Assembly: GCA_028583405.1 (NCBI GenBank)
Contig: CM053261.1
Coordinates: 16,670,783-16,734,782, forward strand
Source of the DNA: Pogonophryne albipinna
Lineage: Eukaryota; Chordata; Actinopteri; Perciformes; Artedidraconidae
DNA: 64,000 bases
Direction: 5' to 3'
The translations under genes and the position numbers were made by a program. Below the pieces are notes generated by a model. The model made no database searches and was not told where the DNA came from. It worked only from the letters and a program-made list of their open reading frames with translations. Positions 1 through 11,713 of the stretch are shown here, one piece after another; position 1 is the first letter of the stretch; every line of letters starts with the position of its first letter.

Positions 1-412
1 GTTTCCTTGGTCATTGTCTGCTTGTCACCTGGATTGTTGTTATTGTACGTGGGCTTTTATTCATTTTACACAATTTGTCAGGTTTTATTTTCTCACCTGC
101 TCACATCTTCAGCTTTCATCTCTAGTTCCTATTTTTGTTCTTCTTAAATATCTTCTCAACGTAATATCACACTTTAACATTTTAACCTCTAGCTTATAAG
201 AATGTATAGTCATATCTTTGATTTAGAGGTAGCCTGACTCCAGACCATCCGCTCTGTGGGGATAGCCAGGAAATGTGTAGGCTTTGTTTCTAAATGTAAT
301 CCTTTAACAATTGTTGCGAGAACCTGCAGGAAATAACATGAACTATGTCCTATGCCTGCTGGTGATATTTAGTGTGCAAACAAGTCTGTCTTGCTTGTAA
401 AAATTCTCTTGA

Positions 413-415
<3 letters not shown>
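1..415. other. Non-coding sequence, nothing recognised
   Basis: AT-rich sequence with no credible exon. The T-rich first 190 bases resemble the decayed tail of a retroelement, but I cannot name a family. The short open frame over bases 14-199 has no domain signal and is treated as chance. Confidence 0.4.
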
Positions 416-498
<83 letters not shown>

Positions 499-557
499 TT
501 CTTGCTCTGCGACCCCTCCTTCCTCTCCTTTAGACAACACACTGCTATGCACACGCA

Positions 558-603
<46 letters not shown>

Positions 604-662
604 TTCTTGCTCTGCGACCCCTCCTTCCTCTCCTTTAGACAACACACTGCTATGCACACGCA

Positions 663-751
<89 letters not shown>
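416..751. repeat. Compound (CA)n microsatellite with a duplicated 105-bp unit
   Basis: Three (CA)n arrays, at about 416-494, 570-600 and 674-751, are separated by two nearly identical spacers. The spacer begins CTATTCTTGCTCTGCG at 496 and again at 601, a period of 105 bp, and ends in a short (CT)n run that differs by one repeat between the copies. The structure is a tandem duplication of unique sequence plus CA array. Open frames across it are repeat translations, not genes. Confidence 0.95.
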
Positions 752-753
<2 letters not shown>

Positions 754-754
754 G

Positions 755-1938
755 TACTGAAGAGGTGTGAAAAGGCAGTTTCTCTCTGCTGCTGTTTAGA
801 GTTTCAGCAACATTGCATTCTGCAAAAATATTTGATTGATTTTAAACACAGTAATTCACACCTTCTATAATTATAGTATTAAAGAGATGGGGTTTTGTGT
901 TGAGGATGTCCCTGAACATGACTTCATTTTCATTAGATCACAAAACATCAGGAAACATTTATGTAAATGACATCAAAGTCAACCTTATGTTTCAGAGGGA
1001 GACACTGGGTGCTTCACTGCAGTGAGAGTTGCCAAATACATTTCGACAATAATATATATTTTATTCTATTCACCTCAAATATAAAGTTATGGGTGGCAAA
1101 AAGTCAGTATCTTCATATTATATTCGAATATAGGAATTACAAGTATTCTATTTTGTGGCTTTTTATTTATAAAGCCAAAGATTTATGCTATTCATTTTCA
1201 CAGAAGACAACAACATTCCTCTTTGCTAACTTGTGACTTTCTAATTCAATTTTACTTTATTTAAATTCAGTAAAATTACCCTTTTCAGCATGATATGACA
1301 GAGAAGTACAAACACTCTGTATCTGCTCTTTCTCTCAACCTCTTTGTCCATAATGATGAAAATATCCAAATTCTATGTTTTTCTTTTTAGCTGTTTGGCC
1401 ATTACATCAAGCAGAGGTATGCAAGTTACTATTTCTAATTATTGTTTCTAATATATCGTCCAAAACTCAATATGCAAATTCTAATTAATATCTGCACTTT
1501 GGTTGTCTTGGGAAACTAGAAGTGAAAATACAGTTGAACTAAGTATAGCTATGCATTTTAAGTTTACAAGAGGACATTTCTGTATTAAGAGGTAACAACA
1601 AAACTATTATTAAGTGACATCAGTGTGTTAAATCACACTCATTCACACTGTTGATACATTTGCACTACCTTTTCTACTGCGAGCAGGCCGTGATCGGGCC
1701 TGAGATTTCAATGTTATTATAGGATATCATTTAATGGAGGAATACATTTATTTTTTTCCAGTTTCATTCATAATTTTCTTTTCTTATATAAGCCAGGCGT
1801 TACGTTTTTCAAAAGGCTATTTCAAGTCTATGAGAGATTTTTATATCTGATAGCCAACCATTTTTTTAAAAACATTTCTTTCTGCCCTTTTAATTGTTTT
1901 TTCCAAGAAAAATAACAATGAGCAATCGAAAACTTCAT
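755..1938. other. Non-coding AT-rich spacer
   Basis: No exon, miRNA-like hairpin or transposon ends recognised. The only local structure noticed is a small inverted repeat, CAGGCC with GGCCTG, at about 1684-1702. Confidence 0.4.
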
Positions 1939-1954
1939 TTTATTCATCTTTATT
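1939..1954 (-). terminator. Paired AATAAA poly(A) signals, candidate end of the miRNA host transcript
   Basis: On the minus strand AATAAA occurs at 1949-1954 and again at 1939-1944, followed by T-rich sequence as expected downstream of a cleavage site. It lies about 1.6 kb downstream of the miR-301c hairpin in the direction of transcription. Single AATAAA motifs are common in AT-rich DNA, so this is only a candidate. Confidence 0.3.
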
Positions 1955-3557
1955 CAACAAAGAAAAATAACAGACATTTCTTACATCAGATAAATCTGTT
2001 AGAAAACCACAAGTATTAAAAACATATAACTTTATTTTTTATTAGCTACACAATTTTGATCAGTTTATTACTTTCCAACACATTTTCTAAAGGTAATTTC
2101 ATATATGCTAAACAACAAGCTTTATTAGCTACAGTGAAATGAATCCACACCCACTTGTGAACCGCAGGCCTGACACATTTTGAAGGAAAAGACACACAAA
2201 CATTTGTTTCATGCGTAGCAGTCGGAGCATGTTGTGTTTTATGGACCTAATGAAATGCAGATGTCACTATCTCATAAGCTTTTATTCTATGTCGTTTTGT
2301 CTGCACATGAAAAGGCTGCCTAAAAAAATCTCCCCTGACATGTTGGGTTTCACTGCAGGATACTTGCTGCTCCATGCAGTCAGATAACTGCAGAAGCACC
2401 ACCGTCCCCCATTCCACACATTCCAGGATTTCCCAGCAAGCATTGCAAGCAAGCCTAAACAAGTCACGTTCTTTACTCAGGGAGAATTTCACAGAGTCAA
2501 GTGACTGAGGTCTCTTTTTGACTTCCCTTCAGTGTGCAATCACATAAATGCATGTCTTATAAAATGTAAAGTAGGCCTACTTTTAAAAAGCCACACGATA
2601 ACACCACAATCTGTCCTTCACTTGAAATGTTTATCTGCATTAGTGCAGAATAGACGTTTTATTTTTCTGTTTTTTCGAATTACTCGTCGTGTCCTTCTGC
2701 TGAACAGCTAACTGGACTGGTTGAACATTTCCACCCGGAGGTCTGCTGACAGTCATCAAAACAAACAAACAAACAAACCTGTTTACTCTCTTACTCTGTG
2801 GTTCAAACACGAGGCACACACAGGAGCAGTGACACCTAATCTCAACACGGAGAGAAAGAAAGACAGAGAAGAGAAGGCCAAACGCGAAGGGGAAGAGAAG
2901 GCCTTGCTCCCTACATTCCTCCCAAACCTCCCCTCCCCCCATCGACCTGCTACCACCAAAGATGCTCAAAAACACACATCAACCTCTCCCGCCCACTGTT
3001 TTTTCTCCCCCATCTGCTTATTTTACCATTAGCAAACAGATACTCAGTGTTTGGTGTGATGACAAAACAATACACAGGTAAAGAAACTCCCCCCTCCCCT
3101 CCAAAAAACTATGGATTTAATTTACCATTTAAACCGTTCAATTCAGATACCATCAAAGTTGTAGGTGTTAAAATGAATTAGAAATATGTTTTATTACATT
3201 TTCTGGTTTCATTTAAATGTCCCCTCACCTATTGATTCTGAAATTCACTTTAAATAATTAGCTACATTTTTCATGAGCTGCTGTGCAAATTAAAAAGGGT
3301 GCTTTACTTTAATCAATACACCATCAAACAAGATGGACTGAATCAATATTATAATTTAGGTAAACTCATTTGATCTTGTCCTTTTCAAATGCACAATTAG
3401 AGGTCTAGTGTTAGCCTACTAGAAGTAAACTCTTCTGTAAATACTGAGGTGTGTAAACAGTTTAGGAGGCTCGCTGTGCACCACCTGCTCTCAGTCACCA
3501 GCTCCACTTCTACACAAACTCGTTTGAAATGAGCCTTTTAGCACCAGTTTAGTGTGA

Positions 3558-3644
3558 GCTGAGGCCAAATGCTATGACAATACTATTGCACTGCTAGAAT
3601 GGATGGTACAGTAGTGCAACATTGTCAAAGCAGCTGACCTCAGC
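3558..3644 (-). ncRNA. mir301c: miR-301c precursor hairpin
   Basis: On the minus strand two complementary arms fold into a classical pre-miRNA. The 3p arm at 3593-3572 carries the miR-130/301 family seed AGTGCAAT followed by AGTATTGTCATAG, which matches zebrafish miR-301c as I remember it. miR-301a differs near the 3' end (TCAAAGC). The 5p arm at 3631-3610 begins GCTTTGACAATG and ends TTGCACTACT, typical of miR-301-5p. The loop between the arms is about 16 nt, and pairing extends outward to GCTGAGG (558-564 of the third kilobase block) with CCTCAGC. The family silences targets with the seed match TTGCACT. It shares strand with the miR-130c hairpin 470 bp upstream. Confidence 0.92.
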
Positions 3645-4023
3645 ATGTGTCAGCACGTGGACAGCCATTCTTCACTGCCAAACTCCAATTACATTTACAT
3701 ATGAAACAATGCCCGGATTTATGTTACATAAAGAGATACAAAAAGGCAAGAGAGACTTGCTTGAAATTCCAATTAAGCTTATTTATTTAGTCTTTAGGTA
3801 AAAATGGCTGTTGAGTGTGGGCTTGAAGGGAAATATATGACAAAAAATGACATGTATTATCTTTATTCCTACAGAATAAAGCACACAGAGGTTTGTTTTT
3901 TTAACCTTATGAAGGTAGTTAGAAGTTGCTCAAACACACACCCAAATGTACATTTAAGGACGTCCTCATAGCCCCATGTGCAGGTAAGAGCAGTAGAGGA
4001 AGGTGTGTGTCTCTGTTTCATCA

Positions 4024-4091
4024 GCCAATGCCCTTTTAATATTGCACTGCTCACCTCAATGTCCAGTAGTGCAACAGAAAAAGGGCAGTGG
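4024..4091 (-). ncRNA. mir130c: miR-130c precursor hairpin
   Basis: On the minus strand the 3p arm at 4049-4028 reads CAGTGCAATATTAAAAGGG followed by CAT, matching zebrafish miR-130c as I remember it; other miR-130 members differ in the middle bases. The 5p arm at 4086-4065 begins GCCCTTTTTCTG and ends TTGCACTACT, the usual miR-130-5p form. The arms are separated by a 15-nt loop, and the stem continues to CCAATGCCC pairing with GGGCAGTGG. It shares the seed AGTGCAAT with the downstream miR-301c, so the two should repress overlapping target sets. It is the 5' member of the pair in transcription order. In the human 22q11.2 cluster miR-301b comes first, from memory. Confidence 0.92.
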
Positions 4092-5771
4092 ACAACAACA
4101 TGGACACCATCAGACTCCACTGCACACACTGACTCTACTATCCGCCCTGTTCTACTAAAAATAATCATGAGGTCACTAACTATAAACGTGTACTTTTATT
4201 TTTGAAAGAATCTATTCGAAAATAGTTAAATCACAGACATACAAATATCATGGACTAATTCAAACTGGATGTTTAAGTTTGCAAACGTTTGTTATTTTAC
4301 TGCAAACAAATCAGCAAATAAAGGTGAAATTATGGAAGTATTAATTCGTGTGAGACAGATCGGATTTAAGAGTCTAACAATGTAACTTTACAGAGGTGGA
4401 GTCGAACTTCCTAAATTAAGCAGCATTGGTTACTCTCTCACTGGGAGAATGGGTATTTCCCAGCATGTGGGCCCATACTATTCTCTCCAGTGAATGACAT
4501 GCATCCTAATTTTGGGGGAGAAATGGGAGGTTGGAGACAAGGAGGGGGGACGACACACTCCCAAAGCTTCAAAAACTACCCGCTGCCACCGTAAATACCT
4601 AAACTATAAAATACATTTTCATCATTTCAGTATTATTTCTTCTAAATGATTTCTAAAACTAAAAAACACAAGAAGGCTGCGACGAATCAAAGTAATTTCT
4701 TCAAAAATAGATACAAATAACTTTGTAAAAGTTGCATTTGTCTTCGGGGTGAAATAACGTAACAATTAACTGAAACAACGTCGAAAATAAAAGCAGTAGG
4801 TCCTACAAGTTTGCACAATCACCGCGTTGTTACACAACATACAGAATATATACCATGAAAGGAAAAAGACGCTGGAAATCTCGAGACCACCATGCAGCTT
4901 ACTCGTCTTTGGTCCATCTGCTTATTCCTGTAAAACACATCAATGTGCTGTTTTTTTATATTACCTGTTCTGGAAATCTTTACGTTTTGGCCGCCATACA
5001 TCTGTGAGCGGCCTATACGCCTCCTTCACGTTGGAGATCTGCTCTGCCAGCTCACAGCCCGCGGCACATTACTGGCTACTTGTTAGATTGCACAACCGCC
5101 TATAGGCTGCACACACACGCAGCACCGTGGAAATGTCCCCCTTAGAGACCCATTACACTACGATAACAGCCCAATAAGGCGCAGGACGCGTCTATCTGTC
5201 CACAAGGCGTTTAAATCGTGTCTTGGTCAAGTTTTGGAGCGAGCTTTCCAGATGCGCAGCGCGGGATTGACTCTTAACTCCTGCCGCTGTTTCCCCCTCC
5301 CTTAAATCGCATGAATAAACACCCAATCTTCAAATCTCGACCTTTGCAACTTCCAAGTTTGCACTGAGCTTCTGAGCATTTACGTAAAAATCGCCTACAA
5401 CTCACAGTGGACACCCTCCCCCCTCCTCCCCCTCCCATCCTCTCTTTGCACAACCACCTCCTCCTCTGAAATCATGAATAGTATCTAGCCAAGGGAGGGA
5501 CAATCCGTTATAGGGAGTAAAAGTTGTCCATAAAACAAAGAAAAGCAACCCTCTCCACAAACCACTCTTCTCGGTCTTCTGCTTTGCGGATTCACGCCGT
5601 CGTCCCCACGCGGCTGCGGGCGAGGTGGAGATCGAATGTGCGGAGCTGGAAGAGTGAGAAAAAATCTCTTCCATGCACAAGCACACGGCCTCGCAGATCC
5701 GGACTCCATCTTTGACTACTTGACATTCAGAGCCTGCTGGAGCAAATTCCTCGTTTGCATGCCTCCCACTG

Positions 5772-5861
5772 ATTGGCCTCTTCTTGCGCTAGTCTTTGCT
5801 ATAAGATGTGCCATTGGTTTGCTTTCGGCGTGTTCAACATTTCCAGCTCGCACGTGATTGG
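5772..5861 (-). promoter_or_regulatory. CCAAT-rich promoter block, candidate miR-130c/301c promoter
   Basis: Three CCAAT boxes, all in minus orientation, lie at 5857-5861, 5813-5817 and 5772-5776. The spacing of 44 and 41 bp is typical of NF-Y promoters. A CACGTG E-box at 5851-5856 touches the upstream CCAAT. The surrounding 5.2-5.9 kb is richer in G+C and CpG than its neighbours. Orientation points transcription toward the two miRNA hairpins. The start site itself cannot be read; somewhere around 5.6-5.75 kb is likely. Confidence 0.55.
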
Positions 5862-6289
5862 CTGCGCGTCGGGGAAGCGTCACACCGTACAACGAATACC
5901 TGATTAACTGTGTCCCATTCACAAATTTCTCATCGTTGCTCCCACCCACCAAACTGTATCTGGATCACTAATTATTTTATTTACTTTTTGGCGCATAACG
6001 CTTTTGTGCGGGTACAAAGGGGATTATTATTAGCCTTTAATTGGCCTCCGGAGGGAGAGTAATGCTGTTCATTAGTTCAAATATGGACTAAACCCGGCTT
6101 ATCTGCTCACATAGGCAGCGAGGATCAGGCCTGAGATATTGATCCTTTAAATACAATATGAATATAGACATAGAAAGAGATTTGACGCGTAATTCCGTTC
6201 CATATTTCTCTAATTGTGCATTTAAATAAAGATAAATACAAAAACGGAATGGTGGTAAAAGTTGCACAACGAGCACGCAGAAAGAGCAC

Positions 6290-6500
6290 GTATGATGTGG
6301 TTGGTTGGGGGGGGGGGGGGGATCAATGGTCGGATCGGATCACACGGGGCTGGGGGCGGACCCAGTGGGCGCCTTTGATTGACGCACAGAGAGGAGTAGC
6401 GGGCTGTGAAATTTGGCATTCCTGACCAGAGGAGCTGAAATAATGGCATTATCCAGTGGGAGAGGGCCCACTTTTTACTCCCCTCACACCCACCCGACCC
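6290..6500. promoter_or_regulatory. Candidate regulatory block upstream of the miRNA promoter
   Basis: A higher-complexity, GC-richer segment after a poly-G run at 6307-6320. It contains CCTTTGATTGAC (a TCF/LEF-like CTTTGAT) and GGCATTCC (a TEAD-like core). It has no coding signal. Called only because its composition stands out from the AT-rich surroundings; conservation was not tested. Confidence 0.22.
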
Positions 6501-6683
6501 GACCCCAGCCCACTCAGAAGGGATCTGATTGTGCAGCCAGTCGGCAAAAAAATGTTTGATGTAAGGCGGGGCGTGATGGATCCGGTGAGGGTTTGGAGCA
6601 GGGATGCCTCCAACTCGCGTCAGGAGTCAAAGTGTCGCGTCGAAGTGTTAGACACTGAAATCAAGTTTACCCCTGATGTTTAA

Positions 6684-8362
6684 TTGTTCATCCAATTATA
6701 TCCTTTTAAAATATATTTATAGCCCACATAGTTCCTTTGCTAATTCATAAACTAATACAAATAGTAGATCCCTGCGTAAATGTATGGATATACAAGCTGT
6801 TGAATTAATCTGAAATACAGGAACATTTAAAGATTATTATTATTTATCGACAGAGGCAAAGCAGGTTGAGGGGTTCCAACTGTATAAATGACTGAATCCA
6901 CATGATGGAAAAATAAAATGTTGTTGATAATTTGAACGTTATATGAGTAGTAATTCCAAAGCTATAAACAAATCTAAAATTAGGTAAATACATTATTGTT
7001 AAGTATTTGCTTGTAGATTAAAACTCTGCTTCAATAGAACAAACCAATACTCTTCTAGAACATAAATGACAATTTCCTCACAATCCTTTAAATTGTTGAA
7101 GAAGTCATTTAAAGGTGTTTTCTTTTAATTACAGGACTTTTATTACTTCAGTTGATTTTCCCCTTCACCAACACTTGTTTGTTGAAATCATTTCACATTG
7201 CAAGAGGAAACGCAGGACACGCAACTAATGCAAAGATAAATTGATTTGTGTAAATTACAGAATACTACAAATAATATGTGTGTGTCTTAATGCTGAATAA
7301 ACTCTTTAAAGGTTCACATCTTGCCTTTTCTACTCTGCTAAAGTACCATGAAGCTGTTTAGAGGTGTTTTAAGAATTTTAACAAGATTTGTGATTTTTAA
7401 AATGTTGAATGTTGTGTTTAAACTTTTAAATAGAAACGACATTTGATTAGAAGAGATAAAAAGGTCATTAGCTATTTTTCTTTATCTAATTTCCAAATAT
7501 CTTCAAATAATTTGTATCCAGAGGTTTATATCTGTTCAAAGATATGATACAACCTAAATGTTCAACTGTACTTAATTTGTCATTGTTTTTCATGCTTTAA
7601 ATTACGATAATCACAGTGGCGATAAATAACAAGAAATTAGCAAAACATTAAAAACGAAGGAAAGTAATTTTCAATTGTGGTTTAAGTCACAAGAATCTAT
7701 TAAAACAATCTCATATCTTCATTTTAAACACGTTTTTTCCTCATTTAAATGCCATATTTAGCTTATTTTCACGACATTTCCTTAATTAAAAAACAGTAAA
7801 CAACTGTAAGATTAGAAAATCAAACAATTAAATAATAGAGTAATTGCAGTTAATAGGAGAAATTGTGTTTAAAATACCATTTCTAGTGAAAACAGGCCTA
7901 TCTCAGCATTAATAGCTGGAAAATAAAGGCATTTATTAGCATCCTTTATATATTCTTTTAACATAAAGAGTTATCAGTTAATTTCCTTAGATGTGTTTCA
8001 AATAATTGTAACCACATGTGAAGAAATTAAACGGTTATGTTTTATTTTATATTTTGGTGAGAGTTTTCCTGATTCGTTGCCTTTTTATAACGTTTTTAGA
8101 AAGGGATTTCGTATTTACAGAACAAAGGCGCCAGCTGCTCAGACACGTTCAATCAGGGTTTATCTTTACAGGGAAATGTAAAGGGAATTAAAGGGGGAAC
8201 ACTTGGAGTATTTGGCAATGTACCTTGTTGGAAGTAGGCGAGAAACAGAGACAAGAGACAGAAAAATTTCATGTTTGGAGAATGTTTCAGTGAAAATGAG
8301 CCTGAGGGGAAAGAGCCACAAAGCACCACTCCCTGAACTGCCTGACTTTAAACTGCTGCCTG
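6684..8362. other. AT-rich non-coding stretch
   Basis: Long AT-rich sequence with no exon, hairpin or transposon terminus recognised. Open frames are short and without domain signal. Confidence 0.4.
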
Positions 8363-8373
8363 TGTGAGGTGTC

Positions 8374-8391
8374 GGGGGGGGGGGGGGGGGG
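8374..8391. repeat. Poly-G run of 18
   Basis: Uninterrupted G homopolymer. It sits at the start of a 215-codon open frame (8364-9011) whose translation is low-complexity and matches no family I know. Confidence 0.9.
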
Positions 8392-9904
8392 CTCAGAAAA
8401 GCCTTTTAAACATGGGAGTTATTGTTCCCTCTGTTTTTTCCAAACCTCCCATCCTCCAAAAATGTACCTCCTTTCTTCCTCTGCCCTTTAACCTCTCCCA
8501 ACCCCCATCCCTCCATCTCACGTCTCTGTTCACATTTCCCCTCCTTCCTCTCATCGGCCAAAGACCAAACAACCGTGATGGATCGTCATTGATAATTTCC
8601 CACCACGAGAAAAAAAAAAAGCTTAATGGAGAAGTTTTTTTTGGGGGGTGGGAAGTGCTTTTGCTTCATCTTTTTCATGAAGTAGTAGTAGACCCCACCT
8701 CGAGCTCAGAGCCCCTGTGCACCCTGCCTCCTCCAAAGAGTGCCTCCCTCCCCCTCCTCCCCCCCTGCCTCCCTCTTGAAACAGACTCTATGGACTGCAT
8801 GCATGACATTCCAGCTGTGTGGGTGGCACAGCGTTTTTTACATGCGTCTCCAACAGTACACAGGGCTCCTAAAGCACAAGAACCTCCACCCATGATCCAC
8901 CCTCCGTCACTCAGGAGCTCTGTTCTACAGCATCCTTACCTGGGACAGTCCTTGAGAAACATGAATAAGTTGTCATCTAAAGGTAGAGAAGTTCATAGCA
9001 GGATGTGTTAAACAATAAGTCATTAAACACATATCTCTTTCCTTATTTTTCTTAAATCCAGAGACCTGCAGGTCATCTTTAATAGCTCAGAACACATTTG
9101 TAGGATTATCAGCTTGATGCTTCATGACTTTACGATACACATTTTGGGCTGATGATGATTTAGACGTATGGTTAAATAAGCCTGATTACATTTCGTTAGC
9201 TGTGTTGGTGTGATTACTGTAGCACCCCTTAAACATCTCAAATAAGTCTTTTTGGTTTTCTGAAATTGGTGTTTAAATATTTGTTTGTAAAAAGACTAAA
9301 AGTTAAACCTCACTATGTAAGATAACATGCTGCAGATTGTTATGGTCGGTAACTTTTAAATATGTACTGTTCATGCAAAGCTTAAATAACATGTAAAACA
9401 ATTAAAAGGATAACTGTATGTCCATTCATGGGAAGGGTTACCACATCAATGCTTTTGTATTTGGTTTCATAGAGGTTTAAAAGACAAGAAAGAATATTTT
9501 AAGCCAAACGAAAATAGGTTGAATTTACAGTTTTTGTTATTGTTCATGTTCTTACACATTTAAAACAGAAGTGTTGGACTCCAAACACTGAGGAAGTTAA
9601 GCAAATTCCGACAAAACATAATTGATAAAATGTGTTTTATGTTACTGCTTTTAATCTTCTTTATACTTCTCAAATACAAAAAAAAAATGCCACTCTATCC
9701 ATTAGGTGATTATACAATAACTTTAGTAAGTAAGTAAGTCAGTTAATTTCAAATATAAGAGTAGTTTCCGAAAAAGCAACTTGTGTATGTTTCTACAAGA
9801 ACGTTTATCCAGTGGTTAAAAAAGTATTTGTTTAATTTTGACTTTACTAAAAACCAAAGTAAATCTTCTGCACATAGAAACTTCTGTTTTCTTACTTGTT
9901 AATG

Positions 9905-10030
9905 TGTCAATTGTATTTATGTGCACCAATTTAATGTTTTCCTCAAGGAGCTTTACAATCTGTAGTTTATGACTCCCTGTAGACCCTCTACTCAGACAAT
10001 GAAAAGCTTCCCAAGAAACGCTTTGACTTT
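9905..10030 (+). repeat. Decayed teleost interspersed repeat (GCTTTACAATCTGTA type)
   Basis: Shares the core CTTTACAATCTGTA and, in the same order, a later GACCCTCT and a CCCAAGAAACGCTTT-like block with the repeat in sppl3 intron 10 (16910-17011 plus 18552-18597). This repeat is frequent in percomorph genomes; I do not assign a class. Confidence 0.55.
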
Positions 10031-10139
10031 ATATGCAACAGTGATAATGTCATTAATATTATAGCCACCATACCCCCCCCAACAGAGTTGTAGGATTAGC
10101 AAACAGACAAACTCCACTTCCTCAAACCCACACACTTCC

Positions 10140-10620
10140 CCTTAACAATATCCTCCATTAAATCAATTAGTCATGATCCCAGAGGATTATCACTCAAGTT
10201 TTATTGAGGCTCCAAGTCCACTGGTGGGAGACATCGATTCTTAACCGCTGCCGATAAACAACAAACCTCATCCATAACTCACAGCCGCCCGACCGGTGTA
10301 CATGGAGCTTGTTTTTCCCCTTTTTCCACAGGGTGAGTGCATAAGCAGAGTCCAAAGGCGGAAAAAACTCCATTAACTGAACTTCAGAGGAATTCCTCAC
10401 TTTACATACGGAATGCACTTTAGGTCAAAGGGCAAAGGGCCAGAGGGGAATCCACCCGCGCCCAGGCAGGCAGGCCTTATTTAAACAAGCCAGGAATGCC
10501 TGGTTGGACGAGAGGAGAAGAAGAAGAAGGGGAAGGAACCTCTCTGCCATTAACATGAGCAGGGGCCACCGCCAATAAATACCAGCACTTTTTAAATTAC
10601 CTGCACTGGCTGATTTCATG
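10140..10620. promoter_or_regulatory. Candidate enhancer with a DR1 nuclear-receptor site
   Basis: A non-repetitive, compositionally balanced block with no coding signal. At 10422-10434 it has AGGTCAAAGGGCA, a direct repeat of AGGTCA-like half-sites spaced by one base, the form bound by HNF4, COUP-TF or RXR dimers. A fork-head-like GATAAACAACA (about 10253) and a near-palindrome CCAGGAATGCCTGG (about 10489-10502) lie in the same block. Conservation was not tested; the target gene is unknown. Confidence 0.3.
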
Positions 10621-11189
10621 TGCTTCTGCCTCTGACATTTATAGGGAGCTTTTCCTGGTAATATATTTACCAGTTAGACCTGGGATAGATGTTTGCCGCT
10701 GTGATAAAAAAGGGTAAAAGAAAAACACATATGTGTTTAATGTGTTGTGCAGGTAAAGGATCCTGGAAGTGCAGTCAAACCCCTGAAACATACACTTCCT
10801 ATTTGTCCTTTATGTAGCTTTAATCCTCTTATTCGTTTCTTCCTGACAGAATCAAATATATTCTGTATCCTGCTGTTTTTTTTATGGCTATGCCACTACA
10901 TCAAATTAAAGTATCTGCAACTTTTAATACTTTCCCCAAATGTTTGCCATGTTTTTGCCATCCCACAGACACATGTGGTACATTTAGCAACTTTGGGATC
11001 TCCTCTCACATTTCATTTTAAGGTTTAAATGAATAAAAACCTTTAATGTACTGCAATATAATTAATGATCCTTGTAATGTTTATTTTATGAGCTGTTTTA
11101 ATGACTTATCATTAGAAACAATTCTAATTCCGTCAATTTGCCAATCAAAGAAAAATAAGGTGTTTCTATCGCTCTAAATAAAACCTCTC

Positions 11190-11460
11190 CCTCTGATTCC
11201 TGCAGTACTCGGTTAATTGTAGCTGCCCTATTACCTGCCCGTTTGTAATTTAAGGATCAAATGGTAGAGGACCCTACAAGCGCCTCTGGATACAAAACCC
11301 TGCATTCCGAGCGTGGGCTAACCTCTCAATTTTTAGGACCATCTCGCCAAATTTCCTACAAATGACATGCTACAATCCCCATGGCCGTGGTGGAATTCTG
11401 TCCCCTAGGGCTTCAAAGCTGCGCAGGACTCATGTCCCATCTGGCCAATAGGTGAAGAGG
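11190..11460. promoter_or_regulatory. Candidate conserved non-coding block
   Basis: Complex sequence without open frame or repeat hallmarks, including TTAATTGTAG, GCATTCC and GCTTCAAAG motifs, lying between AT-rich DNA and a MITE. Flagged by composition and motif density only. Confidence 0.22.
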
Positions 11461-11713
11461 GGTGGATCTTGCCTGCCTTGACCTCACCGACCTTCCCCAA
11501 CCCCCCACCAACCACCCACCCAGAGTCCTGTTCCTCATCCCCCCACCATCCATCCATCCGGTTGCAGCAGCCTGTCAGTCAGTGGCTGTCTGTTTGTCTG
11601 AATGTCTGTCAGTGACAAAGAACACTCTCAATGACTGTAATCACATTTTCCAGAACAGTGCCATTACTGATGCTCTTCCTCATTCTGGACCCCATTCATA
11701 CATGAGCAATGAA

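Larger units (their letters stand above)
1939..5720 (-). ncRNA. Inferred primary transcript of the miR-130c/miR-301c cluster
   Basis: This is an inferred minus-strand pri-miRNA unit. It starts below a CCAAT-rich promoter block (5772-5861), contains the miR-130c hairpin and then the miR-301c hairpin about 470 bp downstream, and could end at the paired AATAAA signals near 1.94 kb. A good 5' splice site (GTGAGT with GT at 5405-5404, minus strand) may end a first exon at 5406. No conserved reading frame was recognised inside, so I read it as a non-coding host. Both hairpins on one strand close together supports co-transcription. The exact start, end and splicing are not shown by the sequence. Confidence 0.4.

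Noticed and set aside
1640..1680. Possible miR-454-like third member of the cluster (minus-strand TAGTGCAAATG)
   Set aside because: Diverges right after the seed and no pairing arm is present.
5402..5709. Minus-strand frames of 74 and 94 codons in the CpG-rich block
   Set aside because: Low-complexity G/S/R-rich translations with no family signal; better explained as promoter and 5' leader of the miRNA host.
8364..9011. 215-codon plus-strand open frame
   Set aside because: It starts in a poly-G run, its translation is rich in P, S and L with homopolymer K, and it shows no domain, splice context or family match.
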